Assembly: GCA_035263105.1 (NCBI GenBank)
Contig: DATFRO010000064.1
Coordinates: 49,934-113,933 of the forward strand
Length of the DNA stretch: 64,000 bases
Source: DATBVX01 sp035263105
GTDB lineage: Bacteria; Pseudomonadota; Gammaproteobacteria; Steroidobacterales; Steroidobacteraceae
Direction: 5' to 3'
Notes under the pieces: model-generated
The model's database searches: none
Seen by the model: only the letters and a program-made list of their open reading frames with translations
Told to the model about the DNA's origin: nothing
Position numbers and translations under genes: made by a program
Shown: in pieces, positions 9,045-18,377 of the stretch
How positions within the stretch are numbered: the stretch's first letter is position 1
Layout of the letters: every line of letters begins with the position of its first letter

Positions 9045-9074
9045 GAAACCCGGCGCGAGCCGGGTTTCTGCTTT
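9045..9074 (+). terminator. Rho-independent terminator after the membrane-protein gene
   Basis: A perfect 10-bp stem (gaaacccggc 9045-9054, gccgggtttc 9059-9068) with a GCGA loop is followed by a T-rich tail. It ends 12 bp before the nadC ATG, so it separates the two genes and rules out the GTG at 9032 as a nadC start. Confidence 0.85.
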
Positions 9075-9085
9075 TGCACGATCAC

Positions 9086-9940
9086 ATGGCTGAGACTCGC
9101 TCAACACCCAGACTCCCCGCTGACCTGCAGGAGCAGGTCGCGCGCGCACTGCGCGAGGATGTCGGGGGCGGCGATGCGACCGCGAACCTCGTTCCGGCCG
9201 GGCGCAATGCCGAAGCCACGGTCGTCACGCGCGAGCCGGCGGTGATCTGCGGCCAGCCGTGGTTCGATGCGACGTTCACGCAACTGGGTGGCGTCACTGT
9301 CGCGTGGATGGTGCGTGAAGGCGAGCGCGTGGCCGCCGGCACCACGCTGTGCACTCTGCAGGGCGAGGCGCGTGCGGTACTCACCGGCGAGCGCACCGCG
9401 CTCAACTTTCTACAGCTCCTGTCAGCCACCGCGACTGCGGCGCGCCGCTTCGTGGACGCGGTTGCAGGCACCGGCTGCGAAATTCTCGATACGCGCAAGA
9501 CGATCCCGGGATTGCGCACGGCACAGAAATACGCGACCGCAGTGGGCGGGGCGCGCAACCATCGCATGGGCCTCTACGACGCCGTGCTCATCAAGGAGAA
9601 TCACATCGCGGCCGCCGGGTCGATCGCCGCTGCGATTGCCGCGGCCCGCAGGACGACCAAGGTCACGGTCGAGGTGGAAGTGGAAAGCCTCGAGGAGCTG
9701 AAGCAGGCGCTCGCTGCACACCCGGACATTGTGCTGCTCGACGATTTCACTCTCGATGACTTGCGCGCCGCGGTGGCGCTGAGTCGAGCGGCCGGAGGCG
9801 CCGTCAAGCTGGAAGCGTCCGGCGGCATTCACCTCGGCAATGTGCGGGAGATCGCCGCCACCGGCGTCGACTTCATCTCGGTCGGCTCACTCACCAAGCA
9901 CATCCAGGCGGTCGACCTTTCGATGCGCATACGCGCCTGA
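9086..9940 (+). CDS. nadC: Nicotinate-nucleotide pyrophosphorylase
   Basis: 284-aa quinolinate phosphoribosyltransferase, making nicotinate mononucleotide from quinolinate and PRPP in de novo NAD synthesis. Seen: LREDVGGGDATANL at the N-terminus, GERTALNFLQLLSATAT, DTRKTIPGLRTAQKYAT, the GGARNHRMGLYDAVLIKENH active-site block, EVEVESLEE, and the C-terminal GGIHLGNVREIAATGVDFISVG. Length is normal. The ATG at 9086 follows the terminator directly. Convergent with the ArsR gene. Confidence 0.97.
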   Translation: MAETRSTPRLPADLQEQVARALREDVGGGDATANLVPAGRNAEATVVTREPAVICGQPWFDATFTQLGGVTVAWMVREGERVAAGTTLCTLQGEARAVLTGERTALNFLQLLSATATAARRFVDAVAGTGCEILDTRKTIPGLRTAQKYATAVGGARNHRMGLYDAVLIKENHIAAAGSIAAAIAAARRTTKVTVEVEVESLEELKQALAAHPDIVLLDDFTLDDLRAAVALSRAAGGAVKLEASGGIHLGNVREIAATGVDFISVGSLTKHIQAVDLSMRIRA

Positions 9941-9970
9941 GCGGGTGAAACTCGCTGGCGTCGCGATAGT

Positions 9971-10453
9971 TCATGTCGGTCTTCCCGTGCGTTTACGGCG
10001 CGTCGCTCCCTTGGTGCGACGCGCCCGCTTGCCCCGCGCAGCTACGACCGGCGGGCGGGCGTCTCGTTCACGCTGTATCTGGTCGAGCCAGTAGGCCAGC
10101 TTGTCGAACTGTGCCTGCCAATGCCTGCTATAGCGGTTCAGCCAGACGGCAGCGGCAAAGATCGGACCGGCGTCGAGCCGGCACAGGCTCACCCGCCCGG
10201 TGCGCTCCTGGCGCACGAGGCCCGCGAGGACGAGCACCTGGATGTGCTTGGAGACGGCCTGCAGCGAAATCTCGAAGGGCTCCGCGAGCCGCGACACGAG
10301 CTGCTCGCCCTCGCCGAGGCGCACCAGGATCGCGCGCCGCACCGGATCGGAGAGCGCGGCGAACACCGCGTTCAGCATCTCGTCATCGAGACTCGCGGGC
10401 GAGGTAGCGGGTGTGACGAGTCGGAGGCGGGCCTGTGGCATCGGGCTGATCAT
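9971..10453 (-). CDS. ArsR-family winged-helix regulator
   Basis: 160-aa protein with an N-terminal ArsR/SmtB-like HTH: LNAVFAALSDPVRRAILVRLGEGEQLVSRLAEPFEISLQAVSKHIQVLVLAGLVRQERTGR is the usual helix-turn-helix and wing. No metal-binding Cys pair (CxCxxC) is seen. The Arg/Lys-rich C-terminal tail is unusual. This sub-group is often paired with a SRPBCC (START-like) gene, but none is adjacent here. The start is ATG at 10453. An 8-3-8 palindrome sits just upstream and is a likely autoregulatory operator. Confidence 0.85.
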   Translation of the reverse strand: MISPMPQARLRLVTPATSPASLDDEMLNAVFAALSDPVRRAILVRLGEGEQLVSRLAEPFEISLQAVSKHIQVLVLAGLVRQERTGRVSLCRLDAGPIFAAAVWLNRYSRHWQAQFDKLAYWLDQIQRERDARPPVVAARGKRARRTKGATRRKRTGRPT

Positions 10454-10460
10454 CAACTGA

Positions 10461-10479
10461 GTGGTTGATATTCAACCAC
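10461..10479. promoter_or_regulatory. Candidate operator, 8-3-8 perfect inverted repeat upstream of the arsR-like gene
   Basis: GTGGTTGA (10461-10468), spacer TAT, TCAACCAC (10472-10479). The repeat begins 8 nt upstream of the arsR-like ATG, where a dimeric winged-helix repressor would block its own transcription or initiation. A second half-site-like CAACTGA abuts it at 10454-10460. Confidence 0.6.
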
Positions 10480-10546
10480 ACGGATGATCGCGGGTGCAAG
10501 GGGCAGCGAAGTCCGGGCACCCTGCCCTGCCCTGTCGCGAAGAGAA

Positions 10547-13231
10547 TCAGCCGTTGGCGGCTTTCAGGACGCGCTGTGGCTGGGAAACGCCGTAGCCCTG
10601 CGCGTAGTCGACCCCGAGCCCGCGCAGCATCTGGATGATTTCCTGGTTCTCGGCGAACTCGGCGATCGTCTGCTTGCCGGTGAGATGCCCGATCTCGTTG
10701 ATCGAGCGCACCATCTCGCGGTCGATCGGGTCGTGCAGGATCTCCTTCACGAAGCTGCCGTCGATCTTGAGGAAGTCCACGGGGAAGTGCTTGAGGTAGC
10801 CGAACGACGACAGCCCGGTGCCGAAGTCATCCAGCGCGAACTTGCAGCCGAGCTCTTTCAGGGCCTGGATGAAGCGGTTGGCCTGCGAGAAGCTAGCGAC
10901 GGCGGCGGTCTCGGTGATCTCGAAGCAGATCTTGGTGGCGTCGATGCCGCTGCGATGGAACTGGTCGATCACGAACGGCAGGAACTTGTCGTCACCGAGG
11001 GACTGCCCCGACAGGTTGATCGAGCACAGCGCGAGGCGCTCGCGCTCATCGGCTTCCGACACCAGCCAGCGAAACGCGTTCTCGATCACCCAGCGATCGA
11101 TGTTCGGCGTGATGCCGTAGCGCTCGGCGGCGGCGATGAAGTTGTCGGGCGAGACGATCTTGCCGTTCTCATCGCGCATGCGCAGCAGCAGCTCGTAGTG
11201 CGCGCCGGTGTCCTGGCGCTGCAGCGGCTGGATCGTCTGGCGGAACAGCTCGAAGCGGGATTCCTCGAGCGCATTGTTGATGCGCGCGGCCCACTGCATC
11301 TCGCGGCGGCGGCGCATGAGGTCGATGTCGTTCTCTTCGAAGCTGTGCACGCGATTGCGGCCCGCTTCCTTGGCCGCCGCGCACGCACTGTCAGCCGCGC
11401 TCAGGATCGAGGCGACATCCTCGTTCTCGGCGGCAATCGGCACCACACCGATGCTGGCGCCGAGGCGGAAGGTCCGCTCCTCCCACACGAAGCGGAAATT
11501 GCGCACCGCTTCGCGCAGCGACTCGGCGGTTCGCAACGCTTCATCCAGCGAGCAGCTCTCGAGCAGCAGGCCGAATTCGTCGCCGCCGAGGCGCGCCAGC
11601 GTGTCACGCCAGCGGATCTTCGACTTGAGCAGCGCGCCCACCTGGCCGAGCAAGGCATCGCCCGCGCTGTGACCGCAGGTGTCGTTGATGATCTTGAACT
11701 GGTCGAGATCGATGTAGCAGACGGCGTAGGAAGTCTCGCGCGCCTTGGCGCTCTTCAACGCGCGCTCCAGGCGATTCTCGAACTCGCGCCGGTTCACGAG
11801 GCCGGTGAGCACGTCGTGACTCGCGTGGTAGCTGAGGCGCCGGTTGAGCTCGCGCGATTCACTCACGTCATGGAACACGAGCACGCCGCCGCACATGCCG
11901 CCCTGCCCGTCCCGGATGGGCGCGGCGGTGCTCTCGACGTAGAGCTCGTTGCCGTCGCGGCGGATCAGGAGCATCGGGCGCACGGACTTGATCGAGCGCG
12001 TGCGGCGGATCGCCACCGTCATCGGGTTCTCGAGCGGCTCGCAGGTCTCTTCGTGGAATGCGCGGAAGATCTCGTCGATCGACCGGCCCTGCGCGTCCTC
12101 AAGCTTCCAGCCGGTCAGCTCCTCGGCGACCGGGTTGATGTACTCGACGTTGGAGTGCTGGTCGGTGGTGATCACACCGTCACCGATCGACTGCAGCGTG
12201 ATCTGCGCGCTCTCCTTCTCGCGGAACAGCGCATCCTCGTAGAGCTTGCGTTCGGTGATGTCGAGCTCGGTGCCGACCAATCGCAACAGCCGGCCGCCCT
12301 TGTCGACGCGCGCCTTGGCGCGGCTCACGACCCAGCGCCACTCGCCACTGCGGTGGCGCATGCGATGGATGCTCTCGAAGATCGGGGTCTTGCCCGCCAC
12401 GTGGTCGCGGATCGCCGCCTGCACCCGCGGCATGTCGTCCGGGTGGACCAGCTGGCGCCAGTCCGGGGCGTTGTTCATCTCGTCGTCGGCGTAGCCGAGC
12501 ATGTTCTTCCAGCGCGGCGAGAAGTACACGCGGTTGTTCTCCGCGTCGAAGTCCCACAGGCCGTCGTTGCCGGTGAACATCGCCAGGTCGGTGCGCTCCT
12601 GCAGGCTCTTGAGGTGCTTCTGCACGCGCATGCGCTCGAGGCCCGAGGCGAAGCTGGTGCCGATCAGCTTGAGGAGCAGGTGCAGGTTGACGTCCCAGCC
12701 TTCACGGGCCTGCGCGGCGCACAGGCCGAGGAAGCCGCAGACCTTGCCCTGCACGGCGAATCCCACGAGCAGCAGTGCCCCGATGTTGAGCTGCTGCAGT
12801 CGCGCGCCTTCCGCGGCCTGCTCGCGGCGCACGTTGGCGGTATCGCGAACCTCCAGGATGCGCGTGTGCTCGAGGCGGCTGCGCAACCACGGCAGCGCTT
12901 CCAGCAGGTCGCCCTTGAGCACTTCGGGGGTGCACTGGGTGAACATGCTCTTGGAGACCGAGAGCGATTCGATGTAGGCGCTCTCTTCATCGAACAAGGC
13001 GATGAAGGTCGCGTCGGTATGCGTGGCTTCGCGCAGCGCGTCGAGATTCTGTCGAATGCACGCCTCGGCGGTCGCCTCGGTCATGCTCTGAAAGTCGACG
13101 GCGATCTTGGTGCAGGTGACGTCGAGGCCGAGCGAAGGACGGGAGTTGGAACGAGCCCAGAGCTGGGGAGAGAGGATGTCAGAGGCCGTCAGATCACTGA
13201 TCGGTCCAGGCGGCACTGTTCCCATGGCCAT
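10547..13231 (-). CDS. GAF-PAS-PAS-GGDEF-EAL c-di-GMP signalling protein
   Basis: 894-aa cytosolic sensor with no membrane segment. Order: a GAF-like region (about residues 55-195), a PAS fold around GLWDFDAENNRVYFSPRWKNMLGY, a second PAS (GVITTDQHSNVEYINPVAEELTGW), a GGDEF domain with intact RLGGDEFGLLL (about 549), and an EAL domain. The EAL signature is ELL (YELLLRM, about 680), while the metal/catalytic blocks SINLSGQSL, FEITET, DDFGTGLSSFGYL and IDGSFV are present. Both activities are therefore possible; many such hybrids are net phosphodiesterases. The ATG at 13231 has GGGGGAG upstream; the frame is open to an ATG at 13348 that lacks a good Shine-Dalgarno. The domain call is firm, the start moderate. 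Confidence 0.9.
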   Translation of the reverse strand: MAMGTVPPGPISDLTASDILSPQLWARSNSRPSLGLDVTCTKIAVDFQSMTEATAEACIRQNLDALREATHTDATFIALFDEESAYIESLSVSKSMFTQCTPEVLKGDLLEALPWLRSRLEHTRILEVRDTANVRREQAAEGARLQQLNIGALLLVGFAVQGKVCGFLGLCAAQAREGWDVNLHLLLKLIGTSFASGLERMRVQKHLKSLQERTDLAMFTGNDGLWDFDAENNRVYFSPRWKNMLGYADDEMNNAPDWRQLVHPDDMPRVQAAIRDHVAGKTPIFESIHRMRHRSGEWRWVVSRAKARVDKGGRLLRLVGTELDITERKLYEDALFREKESAQITLQSIGDGVITTDQHSNVEYINPVAEELTGWKLEDAQGRSIDEIFRAFHEETCEPLENPMTVAIRRTRSIKSVRPMLLIRRDGNELYVESTAAPIRDGQGGMCGGVLVFHDVSESRELNRRLSYHASHDVLTGLVNRREFENRLERALKSAKARETSYAVCYIDLDQFKIINDTCGHSAGDALLGQVGALLKSKIRWRDTLARLGGDEFGLLLESCSLDEALRTAESLREAVRNFRFVWEERTFRLGASIGVVPIAAENEDVASILSAADSACAAAKEAGRNRVHSFEENDIDLMRRRREMQWAARINNALEESRFELFRQTIQPLQRQDTGAHYELLLRMRDENGKIVSPDNFIAAAERYGITPNIDRWVIENAFRWLVSEADERERLALCSINLSGQSLGDDKFLPFVIDQFHRSGIDATKICFEITETAAVASFSQANRFIQALKELGCKFALDDFGTGLSSFGYLKHFPVDFLKIDGSFVKEILHDPIDREMVRSINEIGHLTGKQTIAEFAENQEIIQMLRGLGVDYAQGYGVSQPQRVLKAANG

Positions 13232-13464
13232 TCGCGCTCTGTCTCCCCCAACGCCGGTGAAGTCTGTCAGCTTGGCGGGTCCGGTTGGCGGACCTGCCAC
13301 ACACTTTCTCCCCGGCTTCTTTTGATGAGTTGCGCTGCATTCTGTCATGAATTTTTAGGAAAGCAAGGCAACCGGTTGATATGGAAGGCTCCATGTCCGG
13401 CCCGTCAACCGATCACGGCGCCCGGCGTTTTCTCCGACAAGGACGGTTCACGGGAGGTTTACCC

Positions 13465-15369
13465 ATGCTTTTTGCAGCTTTTCTCGGTCACGGCCGCACC
13501 GGGTTGTCGGCCGCTTTGCGTCACCTGGGCGTGCAGTTCGCACTGGTCACGATCGCGCTCGTGCTCGCCGGTTGCGGCGGCGGTGGAATGGATTCGACGA
13601 GCACGCCGACCTCACAAGCGTGCAGCAGCGGCTCGGATTGCGGTCCACTCTTCGTAGCGATCACCGACGCGGATGGTGATTTCCTCAGCTACAGCGTCGA
13701 CGTGCTGTCGTTGACCTTGAAAAAGGCGAGCGGCGCCGTGGTGGAAACACTACCGGTCACCACACGCGTCGATTTCGCGCAGCTCGTCGATCTCACCGAG
13801 TTCGTGACCGCGGCGACGATTCCCAATGGCACCTACGTCCAGGGAACGATGCGCCTCGACTACACGAATGCGGATGTCACCGTCGAGGTCAACGGTCAGC
13901 CGGTCGCCGCGAGAGTGGTGGACCAGAACGGTCAGCCGCTCGGCGTCGTCGATGTCGACATCATGCTCGACAACCGCAACCATGTGACGATCGCGCCGGG
14001 GCGCCCTGCCCTGCTGCAGCTCGACTTCGACCTCGCGGCCTCGCACACCGTCGATATCACCACGACGCCGGTGACGGCGACCGCTCAGCCCTTCATCGTG
14101 GCTTCGCTCGATCCGGTGGATCAGAAGGATCTGCGCGTGCGCGGGCCGCTCGTGAGCGTCGACTCGGCAGGCGGCAGCTACCTCGTCGACGTGCGGCCGT
14201 TCAATCTGCGCGACGCACGCCTCGGCCAGTTCACGGTGCACACGACCGCGACCACGGATTTCGAAGTCGACGGACAGACCTTCACCGGCCAGGCGGGTCT
14301 CGATGCGCTGGCGCAGGATGGCGTCGGCACCGCCACGGTCGCGTTCGGCACGCTCGATGTTCCGAACCGCACCTTTACCGCCGAGCGCGTGCACGCGGGC
14401 ACCAGCGTCGCGGGCTCGCAGTTCGACGTGCTGGCGGGCAATGTCACAGCACGCAACGGCGACACGCTGACGGTGCGCGGCGGCACCATGATTCGCCGCT
14501 CCGGCAGCGTGACGTTCATTCGGGACGACATCACCCTGCTGGTGGGCTCGGACACCAAGGTGATCCGTGACGGCGACATGGGCAACACGCTCGGCGTGGA
14601 GGCGATTTCTGTCGGCCAGCGCATCCGAGCGTTCGGCACCGCGAGCGAGAGCAGCACCGGCGCGGTGACGCTCGATGCGCAGCAGGGCCGCGTGCGCCTC
14701 GAGATCACGCGCCTCCTCGGCACGGTGAAGTCGACGAGCCCGGGCAATCTCGCGCTCGACCTCGACAGCATCGACGGCCGGCGCGTGAGCATCTTCGACT
14801 TTAGCGGCACGGGCTCGGCGTCGGACACCAATGCCGATCCCACCAACTACGAGATCGTCACCGGCAACCTGGATCTCAGCCGGCTCCTCAACGGTCAGCC
14901 CGCGCGCGCCTTCGGATTCGTTACGCCGTTCGGCGCCGCGCCACCGGACTTCACCGCCCGCACGCTGGTCGACTTCCAGGATGTGCGCGCGGTACTCGGG
15001 ATCGGTTGGGGTCTCACCGGCACGGCCACGCCGTTCCTCAGCATGGATGCGCAGTCGATCGTGATCGACAACGCCAACGCGAGCCTCGGCCTGAGGCACT
15101 TCATCGCCATCGGGCCGCGCCTGATCGACATCGAGACTCTGCCGACGGCACCGATCATCAAACCCGTCGACGGTAACGGGCTGTACGCGATCGGCCAGCC
15201 GCGGCGGGTCGAGGTGTTCAGCGACTTCGGTGACTTCACCGCGCGCTTGAACGAGAAGTTTGCCGCGGGTGCCAAGGCACTGGCCATGCACGCGGTGGGC
15301 AAGTTCGACGACGCCTCCAGCACTCTCACCGCCAACCATGTGGACGTGGTGCTGACCGCGACCAACTGA
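13465..15369 (+). CDS. Large lipoprotein with DUF4382-like N-terminal region
   Basis: 634-aa lipoprotein. The signal peptide ends in the lipobox LAGC (Cys37), followed by a Gly/Ser/Thr-rich linker. Residues about 60-190 (LFVAITDADGDFLSYSVDVLSLTLKK...VDLTEF...IPNGTY) resemble the DUF4382 beta-sandwich seen in surface lipoproteins. The remainder is low-Cys, Asp/Thr-rich and beta-predicted, with repeated D-x-D and GT-rich strands. The ATG at 13465 has GGGAGG 6 nt upstream, so the 28 codons before it are not used. It is convergent with the DUF5666 operon, suggesting one lipoprotein locus. Function unknown. Confidence 0.75.
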   Translation: MLFAAFLGHGRTGLSAALRHLGVQFALVTIALVLAGCGGGGMDSTSTPTSQACSSGSDCGPLFVAITDADGDFLSYSVDVLSLTLKKASGAVVETLPVTTRVDFAQLVDLTEFVTAATIPNGTYVQGTMRLDYTNADVTVEVNGQPVAARVVDQNGQPLGVVDVDIMLDNRNHVTIAPGRPALLQLDFDLAASHTVDITTTPVTATAQPFIVASLDPVDQKDLRVRGPLVSVDSAGGSYLVDVRPFNLRDARLGQFTVHTTATTDFEVDGQTFTGQAGLDALAQDGVGTATVAFGTLDVPNRTFTAERVHAGTSVAGSQFDVLAGNVTARNGDTLTVRGGTMIRRSGSVTFIRDDITLLVGSDTKVIRDGDMGNTLGVEAISVGQRIRAFGTASESSTGAVTLDAQQGRVRLEITRLLGTVKSTSPGNLALDLDSIDGRRVSIFDFSGTGSASDTNADPTNYEIVTGNLDLSRLLNGQPARAFGFVTPFGAAPPDFTARTLVDFQDVRAVLGIGWGLTGTATPFLSMDAQSIVIDNANASLGLRHFIAIGPRLIDIETLPTAPIIKPVDGNGLYAIGQPRRVEVFSDFGDFTARLNEKFAAGAKALAMHAVGKFDDASSTLTANHVDVVLTATN

Positions 15370-15372
15370 CAC

Positions 15373-15410
15373 AGGAAAAAAATGGGCGGGCAACACGGAT
15401 GTTGCCCGCC
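15373..15410 (-). terminator. Rho-independent terminator of the DUF6502-DUF5666 operon
   Basis: Stem GGCGGGCAAC (15385-15394) pairs with GTTGCCCGCC (15401-15410) around a 6-nt loop. Read on the minus strand it is followed by a run of U from the A-tract at 15376-15382. There is no T-run on the plus side, so it serves the minus-strand operon whose last stop is 15432. Confidence 0.85.
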
Positions 15411-15431
15411 AAGGCCGGGAACTTTACCGCC

Positions 15432-16895
15432 TCAGTCGTCCATCTCGTCTTCGCCTTCCAACTCCACCTCGTGCGCCACCAACGTGGTGCCATCGAACGT
15501 GCCATCGGCCTGCACGCTGCGACCCGCCGCTTGCGCAAAGAACGTCGCAGCGTCGATTGAAGCCTCGGCCTCATTCTCGAACTCGGTGTCGGCGTTGGTG
15601 AGCACCGTCACGCCCAGGATCGTGAACTGAGGCTGCGCCACGTCCGCTGCGACGCCGCGCAACCGCACTCGCACCTGGTCGTTGCGCTGATCCGCATCCT
15701 CACGCTCCACTCGCTGCGCGAGAATGCCGTTGCCGGTACCGGCGCTGCCTCGGACTTCCACGAAGTCGCCTACCTGGAGCGACCCCACATTGAAGGGCCG
15801 CAGGCGCGCGTCGGTCTTGTCCTCGAAGCGGGTCTGGGCGTTGGTCTGCACACTGATGCCCATCACCATGAAGGTGCCGGCAGTGGCATCGACGCTCGCC
15901 ACCTGGCCCGAGAGCCTCACGTCGGCTTCGTTCTCGAACTCGACCTTGGTGGCCTGCACGACACCGTTGAGCAGTTCGCCCTCGACCTCGACTCGTACGT
16001 TGAGTGCGAGATCGGCACTGGTGCCGCGCTCGAACTCGGTGTTCGCGCTCGTGGTCACCGCCTGGCCGTTGACGTCGAAATCCGTCGCCGACACGAAGCG
16101 GGTGATCAGGCCTTCGAGTTTCGCCTGGTCGTCGTCGTCGCCCGGCATGTCCTGCTGCTTGCCTTCGATACGCGTCGCCAGCAGCACGCCGTTCGCATCG
16201 AGCGTGCCCTTCGCCTCTACCGTCAGGCCATTCGCAGGGACTCCGCCCGGCAAGTCGTCGAGCTGCGCGGCGCTGTAGTCGACGGTGAGCGTGCCGATGT
16301 CGAAGCGCTTCGCAGCCTCATCGAGATTCGCCACCTCGCCCGTCACCTCCACCTGCGCGTTGGCGGCCTTGGCCTCGATGCGCGTGGCGTGAATCACCCC
16401 CTGCGCATCGCGCATGCCGCTGACTTCGATGACCATGCCGACGGCAATGCCAGCGAGTGAGGCCGGCTGCAGGTTGTCATCGAACGACGTGGTCGCATCG
16501 ACCTTGACCGTCTGTCCGAGCACCACCAGCGTGCCGGCCGCGGCATCGATCGACGCCACCGGTCCTTCCACCGCATCATCGAAGTCGATCGAGGTCGCAG
16601 TGCCGTGCCGCCCGTCCGCATCGATGCGGCCGGAAACACGCACGACCTGACCGACGCGCAGCTCCGATTCCGAGCCTCTGCGGCCGTCGATCGTGATGTT
16701 GGCGCTTGCGGTCGAGAACTCGACACCGTTGACGAACACGCTTCCGAAGCCGCTGATCGTCCCCATCGCCACGATGGGCTGCGACGTGGTCACGCTGTTC
16801 GTGGTGCTGTCCATGCCGCCCGAGCCACTACAGGCGCCGAGCAACAGGAGCGCCGCGATTGCCAACAGGCGGCGCGTCTGGTTCCAGGTCTTCAT
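15432..16895 (-). CDS. DUF5666 lipoprotein, paralogue 1
   Basis: 487-aa lipoprotein (lipobox LLGAC, Cys22). It is built of repeated short beta modules typical of DUF5666: ISGFGSVFVNGVEFST, then units of the form GxVxSIDxxxGTxxVLGxxVxVDxxTxF. One such unit starts VASIDAAAGTLVVLG, another VASVDATAGTFMVMG. Alternating units read LRVGQVVRVSG, LQVGDFVEVRG and similar OB-like strands. The C-terminus is very acidic (ELEGEDEMDD). It is clearly paralogous to the next gene upstream. The start has a strong TGGAGGT Shine-Dalgarno. The family's function is unknown; it is presumed to be outer-membrane-anchored or periplasmic. Confidence 0.85.
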   Translation of the reverse strand: MKTWNQTRRLLAIAALLLLGACSGSGGMDSTTNSVTTSQPIVAMGTISGFGSVFVNGVEFSTASANITIDGRRGSESELRVGQVVRVSGRIDADGRHGTATSIDFDDAVEGPVASIDAAAGTLVVLGQTVKVDATTSFDDNLQPASLAGIAVGMVIEVSGMRDAQGVIHATRIEAKAANAQVEVTGEVANLDEAAKRFDIGTLTVDYSAAQLDDLPGGVPANGLTVEAKGTLDANGVLLATRIEGKQQDMPGDDDDQAKLEGLITRFVSATDFDVNGQAVTTSANTEFERGTSADLALNVRVEVEGELLNGVVQATKVEFENEADVRLSGQVASVDATAGTFMVMGISVQTNAQTRFEDKTDARLRPFNVGSLQVGDFVEVRGSAGTGNGILAQRVEREDADQRNDQVRVRLRGVAADVAQPQFTILGVTVLTNADTEFENEAEASIDAATFFAQAAGRSVQADGTFDGTTLVAHEVELEGEDEMDD

Positions 16896-16964
16896 CTTCG
16901 TTACCTCCAGGCTATTGCAACTTTCCCGGCCTGCAGGTGGCGTTCCTTCGCCTGTTTCAGTTTG

Positions 16965-18377
16965 TTAGTCCTCGAATTCGACTTCGTCGGCGACGAATAT
17001 GCCGCCGGCCAGTGTTCCGTCCACCGACACCAGGCGCCCATTCGCCTGCGCGAAGAATTCCGCGGCGCTGATCGGGCCGTTGTCGCCCTGGAACTGGGTG
17101 CCGGCATCGGTCTGAATGACGACGCCGAGGATGGTGAAGGCCGGATCCGCGACGCCTTGCACCAGGCCACGCAACTCGATGCGGTTGCGCGGGTCGTCGC
17201 GCTCCACGATGGCGGCCGCGATGGAGTTCGCCAGCGAACCGCCGCTGCCGCGCACCTCGACGTAGTCGCCGACGCGTAGCTGTGCGAAGCCGAACGGGCT
17301 CACGGGCTGAGACTGCTTATCTTCGAAGCGGGTCAGCATGCTGGTCTGCACGACGACGCCGAGCGCCGTGAAGGAAGCGCTTCCCGCGTCGAGCGCGGTG
17401 ATCGGCGCCGTGAGCCGGATCTCGGTGCTGCTGCGGAACGAAACCTTGGTGGCGGTCAGTACGCCACCGTTGAACATGCCGTCCACCTCGACCTTCACGT
17501 TGAGGGCGAGGTTCGCGGCGGTGCCGTTCTCGAACACGGTGCCGATAGCGGTCTGCACATGCTGGCCGTCGACGTCGAAGTCCGAGCTCGAGACGAACCG
17601 CGTCACCAGGCCTTCGATACGCGTGGTCGCGCCATTCTCGGGCTGGCCTTCGTGCGCGAGCTCCACGCTGGTACCGAGCAGCACGCCCGCAGCACTGAAG
17701 GTCGTTCCCTTGACCTCGACCAGCTGGCCGACTGCAGGCGCGCCGCCCGGCAGATCGTTCAGCGCCGCGGCGCTGAAATCCACGGACAGGGTGCCGATCT
17801 GAAGAATCTTGAGCGTGTTGTCGACGGCGGTGATGGTGCCCGTCACCTCATACTCGCCGCCCGGCCCATTGAGCTCGATGCGTGTGGCGCGAATATCGCC
17901 CGAGGCGTCCACGAAGCCGCTCACTTCGACGACGTCGTGCAGGTGCAGATCCGCCAGCGAGCCGATGCCGCCGGCGAACGAGGTGCCGCCGTCGACGTGC
18001 ACCGTGCGCCCCATCGCGACCAGGGTGCCGGCCGCGAGATCGATGGACGAGATCGGCCCTTCCAGCTCGTCGTTCACCGTGACGCTGGTCGCGGTGCCGG
18101 TGCGGCCATCGGAGCTGATCTGCCCCGCGATCGTCACCACCTGGCCGACGCGCAGGTCCGATTCCGTCGCGGCATGGCCGTCGATGGTGATGCTCGCACC
18201 GCTGGTCGAGAACTCGATGCCGTTGACGAAGATGCTGCCGAAACCAGTGATGGTTCCCTGCGCAAAGCCGGTACCCTCGATCCCGGCGAGGTTGTTCGAC
18301 CCGCTACCGCCGCAGGCGGTCAATGCCAGCAGCAGCACCGCAACCAGTGCGGCCCGCGCTCTGTCCATCGCGCTCAT
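16965..18377 (-). CDS. DUF5666 lipoprotein, paralogue 2
   Basis: 470-aa lipoprotein (LTAC, Cys22) with the same modular architecture as the downstream paralogue: ITGFGSIFVNGIEFST, LRVGQVVTIAG, ISSIDLAAGTLVAMGRTVHVD, LNDLPGGAPAVGQLVEVKG, LRVGDYVEVRG. The C-terminus is acidic (EVEFED). Its ATG overlaps the stop of the DUF6502-like gene (ATGA at 18374-18377), so translation is coupled. The 69-bp gap to paralogue 1 holds no terminator, and all three genes probably form one transcript. Confidence 0.85.
   Translation of the reverse strand: MSAMDRARAALVAVLLLALTACGGSGSNNLAGIEGTGFAQGTITGFGSIFVNGIEFSTSGASITIDGHAATESDLRVGQVVTIAGQISSDGRTGTATSVTVNDELEGPISSIDLAAGTLVAMGRTVHVDGGTSFAGGIGSLADLHLHDVVEVSGFVDASGDIRATRIELNGPGGEYEVTGTITAVDNTLKILQIGTLSVDFSAAALNDLPGGAPAVGQLVEVKGTTFSAAGVLLGTSVELAHEGQPENGATTRIEGLVTRFVSSSDFDVDGQHVQTAIGTVFENGTAANLALNVKVEVDGMFNGGVLTATKVSFRSSTEIRLTAPITALDAGSASFTALGVVVQTSMLTRFEDKQSQPVSPFGFAQLRVGDYVEVRGSGGSLANSIAAAIVERDDPRNRIELRGLVQGVADPAFTILGVVIQTDAGTQFQGDNGPISAAEFFAQANGRLVSVDGTLAGGIFVADEVEFED

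Noticed and set aside
10484..13657. 1057-aa open frame on plus
   Set aside because: Antisense shadow of the GGDEF-EAL gene; Arg/His/Ala/Glu-rich composition typical of GC-rich antisense frames and no domains.
13750..15396. 548-aa open frame on minus
   Set aside because: Shadow of the DUF4382-like lipoprotein gene; composition is that of an antisense frame.
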